NCBI GenBank assembly: GCA_932294295.1
Contig: OW028576.1
Span: 49,826,199 to 49,890,198 of the forward strand
DNA length: 64,000 nt
Direction of reading: 5' to 3'
Source: Alitta virens
Taxonomy: Eukaryota; Annelida; Polychaeta; Phyllodocida; Nereididae
Shown one piece after another: positions 11,801 to 23,800 of this stretch. Below the pieces are notes generated by a model. The model was not told the DNA's origin, ran no database searches, and was given only the letters and a program-made list of their open reading frames with translations. Position numbers and translations under genes: made by a program. Position 1 is the stretch's first letter, and every line of letters begins with the position of its first letter.

Positions 11801-14800
11801 AGCTGGAAAGATGCATAAAAGCGCCGGGGCCTAATTCAGTCCGGCGCCACTTATGGCCCCAGCGAGCGCCGACATTTCTTGAATAATTTAATTAACTATT
11901 CTTTATTCTTAAAAAAAAAAAGGCAATTGGAAACAGTAAGATTGGCTCCAGACCCGGAGCCACATTTGGCTCCAGAAGAAAGTCACAACTTTTTGACCAC
12001 TGAATTTGGGAAATGTGCCAACAGCAGGGAAAATGATGGTCACAATGCTATTTTGTAATATTACAAGATTTATTGACCATATATGTATAATACATTTACA
12101 TACAAATGAAAAATGCAAGTTTAGTGTACGATAATCTAGCGTCCTAATGCCAACAAGGCGTATGTGGCCTTTAGTATTTTATTTTCGAAGTTTTGACCGA
12201 CCCTTAAAAATTGGCCCAAGAGGATCTGAGAAGGTAAAATATCTAAATTACTGGGGCCTAATTTCCCTTACTTTGTCCCTTTTTCCTACTGTATTAAACT
12301 TTTTATTTTAGGAAAGTTGTTTCAGTGAGAACTTAACTTGCCCTAAACTTCTTCATTTGCAATTTCAGGAATTAGGCTTCATCTGCAAGATCTGTGACCC
12401 TCCCTCCGTTTACAGCAGCCAGAGGGGGCTTCTGCAGCACACCAGGAAGGTCAGTGTGAATTACAAGTAATTTGTATCAGTGTGAATTATAAGTAATTTG
12501 TTCACTTGGAAACAAAACTCTGATTGGCTGATCATATCTAAGAATTGTGAGATATCGATTGGCTAATTATGCTAAAGAGAGCGACACTAGTCTGGCTCGT
12601 GGCTCCACCTACCTGAAACAACCAGAACTACCATGATAAAAGGGACATTGATCTGTATCTCCGTGAAGCTCATCTTCTGTTCGGCATTAATTAAAAAAGC
12701 AGAGCTAAAGAATTGTTTATGCTGCCAAATTTAGCATAAAATAAATACATTTTTCCATAATTGTTATATTTGTTTAACGGTTAATTTTCAATTACGTTTT
12801 AATACCTCAGGTTCACCCTCAGGCCACGTTGAACCCCCAGGGGGCAGCACCCAAGAAACCCCCTCTGAACGCCTTCACGGTGGACGCAGGAGATGGTGGT
12901 CCGGCTAAGATCAGGTTCAGATGCTGGCATTGTTCTGCATCCTTCCCAACTCTGTCTGCTAGGATGTCTCATTTGCAACAGGTGAATGGATGAGATGATT
13001 TGAGATGAAGATAAGAGAAAGATAAGATGATGAAGAGATAAAAATAAGACATGATATAGATAAGATAAAGATAAGATCTTAGATAAAACTATTGACAGTT
13101 GGTGAAAGAAAACCAGCATCAATTGCTTTTAACTGACAGATGAAATAGTAGAAAACTAGATGAGTACTTACAACAACAAATGAGAATTTAATGTATACAT
13201 GGAAAGATATTGTCAGGATGGCAAAAAATTAGCTTTAGAAAATATAGGAAACTTGATTTTCATTAGTGGCACTGGTGCTGAAATGTTCTTATGGGTTTTT
13301 TATGGGTTAAAACAGGTGGGGGTTTGACTTATCAGTAGCATTTCTGTCAATTTTGTGCTGCTCTAAGCTATTTTCGATAAATTATGACAGACAAACAAAT
13401 GTACATTTATTATAGATCTAATTGGAATTGCTTGTATTTGTTAGTTACTTATTCACTTCAACATCTATGATTAATATTCTCCCACCTTTTTCAGGAACAC
13501 ACAATAAACGGTGCTAAGCCCTTGGACGAATTCCCGTGTGAAGTCTGCGGGTTCAAGACGCAAAATCTGGTTGCTTACGGCAACCACACGCAGATCCACG
13601 ACGTCAGTGGCTTGGGACTGGCCTCTTACAACAATGAGGTGGGTCTCCTAGCAACACAAACGTCTTCCGGAATGCTTTAGATACAGCTACTAAGCAGACC
13701 TTACTCCTAAAGTGTGAAAAGGGCGATCTGTTAATGGGGAGAAAAAGTAACCGAGCCTACTGGGGGCACTACGAGTAACAACCATAGTGCATCAAAAAAC
13801 AATGAGATGACGTCACTGCACCATTGTTGCATGGATGACGTCACAGAATAGATGACGTCATCAAAACAATACTTATCCGCTACAGTGTCAGTGACCTCTT
13901 GCGGTACTTTTTCTGCCCATTGCTTTCCATTGTATTAATTCTACTATTGTGTGAGTTGAGTTATTTTGAACATCAGAGGCAATGACGTGTTGCACTTCAC
14001 CCAATATGAATGTGGTCATTTACATGTCCCAGCATAGACGCAATGAACTAACCAATGCCAATTTAATGTTTTCACCCTAATACAGGGCTCGAAATTTACT
14101 TAGACTTGAGCAAATTAAAGAAATGAAATTTTTAATAAAACCAATCAAGTGAGAGAAAAGTGGTAAAACCTTGTTCAGAAATAAAGGGAAATGGTTTGAA
14201 TTATTGTTTGAATTTAAAGTATGCCATGTATGGTGATCTATTTTATTCAAAGGAGAAGATGTGAAAGTAGAAGTGAACTGTATTCTGTTTAGGTGTATAC
14301 AAACTTTTGAGCGCAACTGTAGCTTCCAGTAGAATGCCCTCCCTAGGAATCAGATCCATGACATTCTGCAGACCTTACTGATGCCATAAGAACTGAACCA
14401 TCGAGTTACGTAAATCACATTTTGATTTTCAGATTCAGGAGTTCAGCAAGGAGACGGGCGAATTCAAACCGATGACCAAAGAGAAGAAGGAGGAGATGAG
14501 GAAAGTGGTGGTTCTACCGGAAAAGAAACCGGTTCAACCCCCAAAACCGGTAGAGGAAGAAGAGGAGGGGCCCCGGTTGCCAAGCAGCTACAAGTGCCCT
14601 GAATGCGGAGCTCAGTTCCAACAAGCTCAAGAGATGAAGGTTTGTTCGTTATCACAACCAGCGACTGATTTATCTCTTGCAACATATTTCATAGACTTGG
14701 AAACTAAATTCCCCAGGACATTGCGGATACATAACTCTCATTGGCTAAGGCAGACCCCCCCCCCCCCCCCCGACCAATGGGAGTCCTTGATTCACATGAC

Positions 14801-17264
14801 GTCCTCTAGAGTCCAGAAGTTATGCTGTAATTTAAGAACATTTAAATTCAATTCTATTCACAGGCCACAGTGATAGCAAGAATGTGTTTATGTTTATTAT
14901 ACCATATTTTTCGATTAAAAGCCAGGTCTATGACAGAGGTCAGTCTGTAAATTATTTACTTACTTAAACAAAATTAGAGGCTTCAGCTTCACATAAAGAA
15001 ATACATCATCGTAGTTAGCTAATTTTGTTTTATGAGGACGTACCGGACATTAAAAAATACAGTGTATGGAATATACTGACCTGGACATGAAATAAGGATT
15101 AATACGAATGTTTGCTGTTTTGTAGGTTCATTGCCGTATGCTCCACCCCAACTGCAAGATCTTCATGTGTCGATTTTGTTGCAAGTTGGAGAAGGACCAG
15201 GAATCGTTGGAGGATCACGAATCTAGTCACTTCCCTGGATACCAGCCACCAAAACTCAATGCAACGAAGCAGAACACACCACAAGGCACGTCAAAAACGC
15301 AAGGGGGTACCCCTTCCAATGCAGGCGGCCAGGTGGCACCTCTGCAGCCGCAGAACACTCCAGCTGTGTCCTCAAATCAGATGGTATTGAGACCTCCACA
15401 GTCGTCAAATGCACAGTCCACCGTGCAAGGTGGGCAGAATACTCAGAACAACATGCACAATGCATCTAATAACATGTATCACCATGGCAACCATTCAGGG
15501 CAGCAGCTGCAGCAGCATCCAGGAACCCCACAGCAACAACATCCAGGGGCCCAGCAACAACAACAACCAGGGGCCCCCAAGTTCCCTTACCTGCAGAATG
15601 CTTATGGCATGCAAAGCATGTCCCCTGGAATGTCAGGAATGCAGAGAATGGCTGGAATGTCTCCTTACCACCCTGGCATGTCGCAAGCCCCGATGAACGT
15701 TCATCCCGCCTTCCCCCAAAACAGCCAGAACATGTACCCCATGGGCGGTCCTATGGGTTACTACGGCAACAGTTTTAACCCCATGGGAACCTACGGCATG
15801 CACGGCAACAACGCCATGGGGTACAATGTAGGGGCATTCGGTGGAAGTCCCTCCAAGTATCCTCCCAACATGGCTCCTCATTTGACGCAGCAAAGCGGAA
15901 ATAATCTCAGTCAGCAGATGAACTACGATGCTAGTCAGTCTAATCAGAACTATCCATACCAACAACAGCAACCGCAACAACAGCAGCAGCAAAGTGTGAA
16001 TAACTCAACAACCGAGATGCCTGTGAGTAGCAGCTATTCAACAGCGATCACGTCATCACAAAGTATTTCTCAGAACATGAACTCTTTGCAGCAGCAACAG
16101 AACCAGGAGCAGATTTTAACGGAGAATGTCAGCAGCAGATTACAACCGGATGAAGTGAAACCAGAGACGGACAGACAGCATAGCCAAGAAATGGAGAAGA
16201 TAGACAACGGTGCTAAAGGTGAAGATTCGTCAGACGCAATGGACGGAAGTTACGAGTGTCATTTGTGTGACGAGGTTTTTAAGAGCAAACAACATTACGA
16301 CAACCACATGGATTACGAGTTCCTGTCTCAACCTACTAAAGTCCGAGGCCAGAAGGGTCCGCCTTATCCTTGCTGCGAGTGCTTTAAGTCGAAATACGAC
16401 ATGCCCCGATTGCTAAAACACGTTGAAGAAATCCATCCGAAGATTTCGTTCAACACGGGGATGCTGTGTGTGATCTGTTTGAAGATTTGTGACGCTAAAG
16501 TGTTCACCATGCACACGGACATGCACAGGAAAGACAAGATGCAATGCGTCTTTTGCAAAAAGTTGTTTGTTTCAAGGAACGCTTACGAAGGACACATGAC
16601 AGTAGAGCTAGCAAGGATGGCGGCCGATACAGTTCGCAAGGTGTTGCCGCCTCCGCAGCTACCGTCACCAATAACAACCGCTGCGAATGAGATAATCTGT
16701 CCCAGTTGTGGCATGCGCTTCATCTCCAAACAGTCATATAACCGTCACAAGTGTGGCAACAGACGTACTCCTAATTCGGGTGGTTATTTCTGCCGCCTGT
16801 GTGGTATGAGATTTGATCGACATAAAGACTTGAGAAGACATAGGTGTGAGGACTCGGTGTTTAAATGTGTGACGTGTGGTCAAGAAAATGAACCGGGCCA
16901 CAATTGTAGCACTGCATTGTACGGATGCAAGAGTTGTAACATCAGCTTTAACACAGAAGCGGAATGCATGAAGCACATAGCGACCGCTCACCTTAATCCA
17001 GCAAAAGCCAACGGCACTTCATCCGCTACCAGCAGCGAAAAACAGACGACAAAATCTCAACAAAAATCAAACCAAAACACCTATTCCGGCAGCATTGACG
17101 AAGATCTCATTTCCTGCGTCGCTTGTAAAATGACTTTCGCGACCTTCCAAGAACGTTCCAAACACATTCTAACGGAACATATTGGTGGTAAAAAGAAGCA
17201 ACCCGAGCCGCCTCCGCTTAATTTCCTTCCAGCTTCTATGTTCATGAATAAAATGAACACGTGA
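8801..17264 (+). CDS. Multi-C2H2 zinc-finger protein with prion-like Q/M/G-rich region
   Basis: Nine exons join in phase: 8801-8984, 9226-9380, 10401-10656, 11362-11576, 12369-12449, 12811-12981, 13495-13638, 14433-14639 and 15126-17264, giving about 1183 residues. The N-terminal part is Ser-rich, then acidic (DDDSDSSDSSNDEDDDD) and followed by a seven-lysine run that looks like a nuclear signal. About fifteen C2H2-type fingers follow, some irregular. Six lie in exons 4-9 (first CKLC...HMQSYH), then a Q/M/G/P-rich block at about residues 530-815 with poly-Q runs, then roughly nine more ending with CVACKMTF...HILTEH near residue 1157. It is probably a nuclear DNA- or RNA-binding protein. I do not recognise a named orthologue. 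ATG 8801 immediately follows an acceptor, so a 5' untranslated exon must lie upstream, or the true start could be in an earlier exon. Confidence 0.85.
9405..9540. repeat. Foldback repeat (family D) in intron 2 of the zinc-finger gene
   Basis: The ends are inverted repeats: 'gttccatttaaaagtgggg' near 9418-9437 and its complement 'ccccacacttataaatggaac' near 9507-9527. A similar element with matching ends occurs at about 57300-57535, and a partial one near 38520-38560. It looks like a non-autonomous foldback element without coding capacity. Confidence 0.6.
10800..11160. other. AT-rich intron 3 sequence, possible old LINE tail
   Basis: Intron 3 (10657-11361) holds an ATT microsatellite near 10825-10841, then 'ttatttattcacgtcttgcaa', which resembles the reversed poly(A) end of a LINE insertion. 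No open frame remains. Low-confidence description. Confidence 0.25.
11711..12050. repeat. Direct repeat pair and GC-rich hairpin in intron 4
   Basis: A ~45-bp segment near 11719-11760 ('aaatgtgccaaccgcag...aaaatgatggtcacaat') recurs near 12010-12052. Between the copies is a hairpin, CCGGCGCTTTT (11789-11799) with AAAAGCGCCGG (11817-11827) and a 17-base loop, standing out as GC-rich in an AT-rich intron. Confidence 0.7.
13737..13925. repeat. CRE-rich foldback repeat (family C) copy with three TGACGTCA sites
   Basis: Intron 7 of the zinc-finger gene carries three exact TGACGTCA octamers at 13808-13815, 13836-13843 and 13853-13860. They are flanked by 'gggggcactacgagtaac' on the left and 'atccgctacagtgtcagtgacctc' on the right, matching the 6075-6245 copy in reverse. 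Confidence 0.65.
14757..14771. repeat. Poly-C tract in intron 8
   Basis: An uninterrupted run of about 15 C occurs about 115 bp after the exon 8 donor. Comparable C or G runs recur at 1881, 7737, 7784, 21565, 21605, 22168, 39834, 39950, 45833 and 57389. Several lie in the same kind of repeat context. Confidence 0.8.
15300..16160 (+). other. Low-complexity prion-like segment within exon 9
   Basis: The encoded stretch (about residues 530-815) is rich in Gln, Asn, Met, Gly, Pro, Ser and Tyr. It has CAA/CAG poly-Q runs near 15529-15570 and 15958-15990, and Met-Gly-Tyr-rich text near 15730-15835. Charged residues are nearly absent until about 16130. Such composition is typical of condensate-forming activation or RNA-binding segments; the function here is inferred from composition only. 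Confidence 0.8.
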
Positions 17265-18907
17265 TGACCAGAAGCGCTGTAATATCAGTCCGACGTCACT
17301 TTAATATCTGCAAACATTGATAGAACGTACCATGTACGACATTCAAGGAACATTCTGCAAACTTACAGGACATCTCAGAAATCTTTCTACAATTAAATTA
17401 TGTGTCATTCGTGTGTTAATGTAATTTGTATAAAACGTAATCATGAACGAATATTTTGTAAATTGTTTCATATCACTATCAGCCAAAAGAGGAAGGTTTT
17501 TGTGTGAGGAATTAATTGAGCGTAGTAATGTATCATAAATGCATCACTGCTTGAAATTAACATTAATTATGTGTGTAATTAAGCCAGACAAAGATCTGAT
17601 TTTCAAACTTCTTCTTTTGAGTTAGTCTTCATTTGTAATCTCATTTTGAATGTGCTTGAATGAAATCGGTCGTATTTGTTTTGAAGTCGTTTGACGTTGA
17701 AACAAATTTACATTCAGATGTTTTTAATTACCCCCGCTGGTTCACTGTTCTCAATTTGTGCAATTGGATCAAATAATGTCGCGATACTGTACGGACAGTG
17801 CTGCCCCCATGAGGGAGATATAAGCCATTCGTAAGAGACGCAGGACGTAATGTCATTTAATTTATGAAATTAAATTTATATTTCTTGACATCGCAATGGT
17901 GTGTAATCATGTCACAATGTGACTAGAGTTTCAATATACTACAAATGGGAATCTGACTTATTTGAAACGTACAGGAATAATACTGCAAATTTATTACAGA
18001 CTTTCGGTAAACACAAATAAGAACGAGACAATATCAATTTCTCTGTGATCACAGGGTGGTTTTACATCCCTTAAAAAAGTGTTGAATCCAGTTTAGTAAT
18101 AAATTTAGTTCATTATTTTAATGCAAATTCTGGAGCCGAACTTGTGAAACTGAACTTGAAAAGGTCTTAATTTTGACTTCCAAGAAATCTACAACCCCCC
18201 AGGATCGATTAGGAATGTTAGGTGCATCATCATTGGTGTCAAATGTGCGAGATTAATGAAAGAACGTGAGGATTTTTTACGCTTTACGTAGATCTACTGT
18301 TAACCACGAAAGTTGTTCATGTGTATTCAAATGTGTTCACGAGATATTTTGCTTTATACCGTTTGTATAGAACCTGCTATTTCATATTATTATTACCATA
18401 TCACTGTTATACAATGTATCTGAGCTTTATTTATACTCTGTATAATGTACATATTTATTGTATAAAACTATATCGCCATGATTCAAAGAGCAGTATTACT
18501 TGAAATGACTGTTGTATGTATGTATACGCCTGTTGGGTGCATGTACAGAGGTAGTAAAACGTTTATAGCTTGCTTAGTTTTTACGTGTATGAACGAGTAT
18601 TAATGTAGTTGCAAAATGTACACCCCCATCATCGACGGAAATTATAGAAATACGAAAAAAAGGTGCTCGGTCTTGGTCTTGTTGTTTTCAAGGATTAAGG
18701 TTCGAGAGATAAGAGATAGAGAGAGATAGACAGATAGATAGATAGATTATAGATAGATAGATATTGGGGAAGCCCTCTAAAGGCAAATTCTTGTCATTAA
18801 CAATATAACTAACGAGGGTTGATTGATGAGGTGAGAGAAAGAAGGAATCCTCCTCATGTTACCAAATCTTCACATTTTACCCATTGGTGGGGTTTCTACT
18901 TGCCTTA
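17265..18907 (+). other. Probable 3' UTR of the zinc-finger gene, then repeats
   Basis: After the TGA at 17262-17264 no coding exon is seen. An AATAAA at 18098-18103 is one candidate polyadenylation signal. A GATA/GACA microsatellite lies at about 18709-18762. The end at 18845-18905 resembles dispersed repeat family A ('cccattggtggggtttctacttgcc'). Confidence 0.4.
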
Positions 18908-20232
18908 GCAATCGCAGCGCTCCAGAATAAACTCCAGGATTAAAAGAATTTACCAAAAATTCTGTCAGTGCACGATTTTAGTACATGGTCTAACCTTCGT
19001 TTTAATACAAAAAGTAAATAAAATCTGTTAGAAAAATGTTAAAGATATTTCAAGTTTAAGTTTTTAGTTTATCACCCCAGAGTACTCTATGGTAACTGGG
19101 TTTAGGAAGCTGAAACATAATTTTTACTCCATAAAATGGAAGTATATGCTCAGACAATCAGTAAAAGTCAGTTATGAAGAAATCTATCTGGACAATTGGG
19201 ATATGACAAATAAATATTTTAGTTTATCACACCCATGTAAAAAGCACATTTCATGTCAAATTATTGTAAAGTTGATTTCTGATAAAAAATATATTGTTTA
19301 GAGGGGTTAGCCTCAATACCTTCAAAATAAGCAAAGTTTAATTTTGTTCATTTTATCATTAAACTGGTCCTTGGGAATGTTATTATATCTTATTATATCT
19401 TATTCCTTGAACTTGCATCAATCATGGACATAGATCAGCCAGTTCTGACTGTATCAAGTTTCGCAGTTATTGTTTGGAACGGAAAACGTCATTAATGATG
19501 GTTTAAGATTTCAATGGAGCCAAAAGATGCTGTATGACATTATCAAATAATATCTTTTGGGAAAATACCTACTCTAAAAATCACAAATTTGTCATCACAA
19601 AGAAGCTTATTATGTTAAATCTTAGGTGTAAAGGCTGTTGAATAGCACTAAGTGCTGGATACTGTGTGTTATCAATATATAATAATTCAATAAATATAAT
19701 TCAATTATTAACTACTCGTTCTTGGCCAAACAATGAATTGAAATGACTTAATGGAGTCAGCACTTTTTAAACATTGTTGATAAAGTCTTGCTACTCAGCA
19801 AGGTATTGAGGCTAACCCCTCTGTAAAGTAGATTTCTATCATTACGGCTGATAAAAATATATTGTTCAATGTAATTTGACACGAAAAATACTTATTATAT
19901 GTGTGAGATAAACCATAATATTTATTTTATCATATCCTAATTTTCCAGATAGATTTCCTCATAACTGTTTTGTAATGATTATCTGAGCATATTCTTCCAT
20001 TTTAAGAAATAAACATTAAACTTCAGCTTCCTTAACCCAGCTACCAAAAGGTACTCAGGAGTGTGATAAACCCAAAAACTTAAAAACGGAAATATCTTAA
20101 AATTTTCCCAACAGAGTTTTTTACTCTTAGCATTAGATCGAAGGTAACCATACTAAAAAAACGTGCACTGACAGAATATTTGGTCAATTTTTTTAACCCT
20201 GGAGTTTATTCAGGAGCACTGCAATATTAGCA
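18908..20232. mobile_element. Long-inverted-repeat (foldback) element, ~1.3 kb
   Basis: The left arm (about 18908-19325) and right arm (about 19795-20232) are reverse complements over roughly 420 bp with scattered mismatches. Examples are 'tccagaataaactccagg' against 'cctggagtttattcagga', 'agtactct'/'ggtactcagg', and 'ggggttagcctcaatacctt' against 'aaggtattgaggctaacccc'. The ~470-bp spacer has no open frame of note. This is the structure of a non-autonomous foldback/MITE-like DNA transposon. Exact ends and target-site duplication were not resolved. Confidence 0.8.
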
Positions 20233-20570
20233 TAATTAGCATAATTATACTGTTGATGCTCTCGCAGCTTCTCGCCCTGCAAGTAAGACCCAGCTAGTGC
20301 TGCATCCTGGTGACTCCTGGCAGATCTATGACATGCACAACAGACCTGAAATTTAGTCTACAAGGACAAAACTGGACGTGACCTCGCAAACGGCACCAAA
20401 AAGATCAATGGTTGCAGTCAAAACTTGAAATATCCCAATTTTTCTGAGATTTGCCTTTCACAATTAAGAAATGGGCAACATTGAATCACGGACCAATGAT
20501 TAAAAGGTTCACGTGCATTGTTCAGTTTCCAGGGACCGTTATAAGAAACGTGCTAAAATTTTGTAGTATT

Positions 20571-20576
20571 TTTATT
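20571..20576 (-). terminator. Candidate poly(A) signal of VPS26C
   Basis: AATAAA on the minus strand lies about 240 bp past the VPS26C stop codon. The 3' UTR between them includes the short tandem repeat at 20670-20750. Confidence 0.45.
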
Positions 20577-20669
20577 TACAATATATTAATTAACAGACGC
20601 AGGAATGATTGATTTTGCAATATTACAAAAGAATATTTCATCTGACAAGTTAAGCAGAATTAGATGGAA

Positions 20670-20752
20670 GTGATGATCCACAAGTGATGACGATCCACAA
20701 GTGATGACGATCCACAAGTGATGACGATCCACAAATGATGACGATCCACATG
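20670..20752. repeat. 17-bp tandem repeat in the VPS26C 3' UTR
   Basis: About four and a half copies of a 17-bp unit ('gtgatgacgatccacaa') with few differences lie between the VPS26C stop at 20815 and its candidate poly(A) signal, so they would be transcribed in the 3' UTR. Confidence 0.85.
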
Positions 20753-20814
20753 CTTAAAATGTTGCAGAGTCAATGCAACTAAAGCACATTTGATTAAAGA
20801 AAATTTACTGAACG

Positions 20815-23800
20815 TTACGCTCTGTACAGTTTTATGGGAAAGTTCTCCGTAACTAAATGATCGTCTTGGAAAACTATAACGATGTTGACTTCAAACTCTG
20901 CAAAACAAATGAAACAGAATCATTATTAGGATCAATTCAATTAATGTATTGGCTCACCAATCGTGGCATGGAGCCAGAAAAGACAAATACAGCAACAAGG
21001 TACACATAGCCACATGAGACAGTATTTTATTACAGTCACAGTAATAAAATAATAAAAATGCCAAAAATCAAGTTGGGCAGTCCCTCTGTTTCTAACTTCT
21101 TTCTACTCTGTGACTGGTGGGTCATGCCATACACTGCTTGGCAATAATTAATGGGCAACTATCACTCCGCTCCAAACTAGCCAATCAGCAGAGCCTCGGA
21201 CGTGATATTTAAATGAATTGACCTTGCTGTGACATGGCCCCTGGCCAATGAGGTCAGGGCACCGTCAGGCACCGTCAGGCACCGTCAGGCACCGTCAGGC
21301 ACCGTCAGGCCTTCCAACTCAAAAAGGGTGAAATTCCGTTGCAATGGTTACAACCACGTCCCGTGGACCACGAGGGACGTGTTTACTCAATACATTAATC
21401 AAAGCTATTAAAAGTGATTGTGAAATATATGTACATTGTCCTCCCACTCCATAAGAGTGAATGTCACGTCATAGCCTATACATTAGTAAACTGTGCACGG
21501 TGGACAGGGGCGTTGATTCAGGGGGGATGTGGGGGATATATACCCCTCACTTTCTGAGAAGGGGAGGGGGGGGGGGGGTGGTGGATGATCATTGCAATCA
21601 TCTCCCCCCCCCCCTGAAATTCACAATTGGAAATAATTCATTACCATTTTTCACACACTTTTGTTTTGGAACATTTGTGCTTTTCTAAACAGCTTAACGC
21701 TTGAGATCACATATCAGTACAAGTCAATAAGTTTGGCATAAGTGATCCACCATTAATTTACCTCTTGGCCAGTGTCCACGCATTAACTGCTAGGGTTAAG
21801 TGCAGTATAGCGGACCCAAATTTATGCCCATATTAAGCGCCCATTTAAAATCAAATTTTATCAAATATTTCACAAGTTTAAAGTTCTAGCACAATTAAAA
21901 TAACATTTGGTGTGGATGAGGGGGGTTTGGGGAAAAACCAAAAATAAACGCTGTCTTTACCGTGAAGATAAAACTGCCCCATAACTAGGTACATTTGTTT
22001 GTGATGTCATACATAGATTTCAAGCATTTTTACGTCATAGGCCTGGCAATGAGACTCGTTAAATATGGTCATAAATCTGGGTCCGCTATACTGTACTTTT
22101 TCCAACTGCTACTACTGGTACGAGCGAGGGAAAGTCACAGTGGGACAGACAAAGTAGGCCTGCATCCCCCCCCCCCCCCAACCGTCAAGAGAAATCGACG
22201 CCCCTGACGGTGGACAAGCCCATCTAATTGTTTCTGTTAGTTTGACAGCTCTGGCCACGTGGGCCACATGAATATATTACGATAATACCCCAACTTTGCA
22301 TGATTTACCAGTACCTTTCCTGGGTGGCAGTTGTACCCCACCATGAAACTTTTTCTTTTGTTCTTAAGATGGATGTAGGCTAGCCAATAAAATGTCCGTT
22401 ATCTCCTTCCTCAGTGCAAACTACTTTCCTTGAGTATTATTTCTTCATCAATTGTGTGCGTTTTAATCTCTTTTTAATGTTATAATTTAAATTTTATATA
22501 TATATATATAGATTTTATTGACATGTAAAATATCATAAATGATACATATGTCATTTATAATTGAACTACTTGTCAATATTTTACCATTTTATACGAAAAT
22601 GTGTATGAAATAAATGTATATATATATATAGTGTAAGAGTAATAAGACAAATCAAATAAACAAATTAGTTCACAGGTCAATGGAGTATTCTGCGTGGGAT
22701 ATTTGACCAACAAAAGTGTTAACTAACTCCCTCCTACATGGGAAACGACTATTATAAGACACACTCACCAATTTTGAAATTATTAGTAGCTAACGTGGGG
22801 CAGGTGAAGAGTCTTGGGAATATCATGAAAATTGGGATCTTCAATCCTTTGCACACGTCTCCCTCTGCTATTTGGATGTTCTGTATCTCCGTAGCTGGAG
22901 AATAAAAAATTAATAAACTGCATTCCAGATTCAGATTCAGATTCAGATATATTTATTTGACTTAAAGCTGGTATCAAAGAAAAAAAAATATTACAATCAT
23001 GTCTCCAGAGATTTCTGAAAGTTGTAAATAGTGCCGCTGCCGAACTGTCTAATGACACACAGCACAAATACCCAACAAAACCAGAATTCCATTAAATTTG
23101 AATTGACCCTTTATTGTTGTAATTAAGGGAAAACATTTTTTGACAATAATGATGATGACTGGTGGTCTCAGAACTTAATTCAAAGTTATTTTGAGACCAC
23201 CAGTTACATGAAAAATTATGAGGGTGAGATGAGTGAGATAAAGATCAGAAAAACTTTATTTTTATTTCAAAAGAAATTTGAATTTGTATCGAGGAATAGA
23301 AATGGAGATTTACTTCACTCCCCCAGGGTCTGAGTTGTGAAGGGCACACTGCTTTAAGCTTTCTTAGATGAAAATACTAATTATATTACTTAGAGTAATT
23401 AAAGTAACACCTTTCTATTACTTAAAGTTAATAAAGTAACACTATTCTACTCAATAGTATGTTTTTTTACCCAACAACAGACAGTGAAATCACTGATATT
23501 TGTAGCATATCCAATTGCAATGTATTACAAATTTATCATCAAAGTAGACTAATTGCAATCTTACCATCTTTAGCATACCCTTCTGCACATCCACATGTCT
23601 CCACCCTCACCAATTGCAATTCTATCGACTTGATTGCGACCTCACTGTGCTCCACCACCAACTGCAATCGGGCGAAAATATATTAAAATTACATATATTT
23701 TTGTACAACAGCCGGGCCCAAATTTTACATTAATGATGAGCAAGATGACATTATAAATGAAATTGTGAATAAAACAAAAAGATGTGGAGTCGTAAATAGA

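Noticed and set aside
14472..14873. Open frame extending beyond exon 8 of the zinc-finger gene
   Set aside because: Intron read-through past a good donor; it crosses a poly-C run and loses the finger that continues in phase into exon 9.
20815..22890. VPS26C as a pseudogene lacking its C-terminus
   Set aside because: The last exon was found at 20897-20815 (EFEVNIVIVFQDDHLVTEN...) joining in phase, so the gene appears complete.
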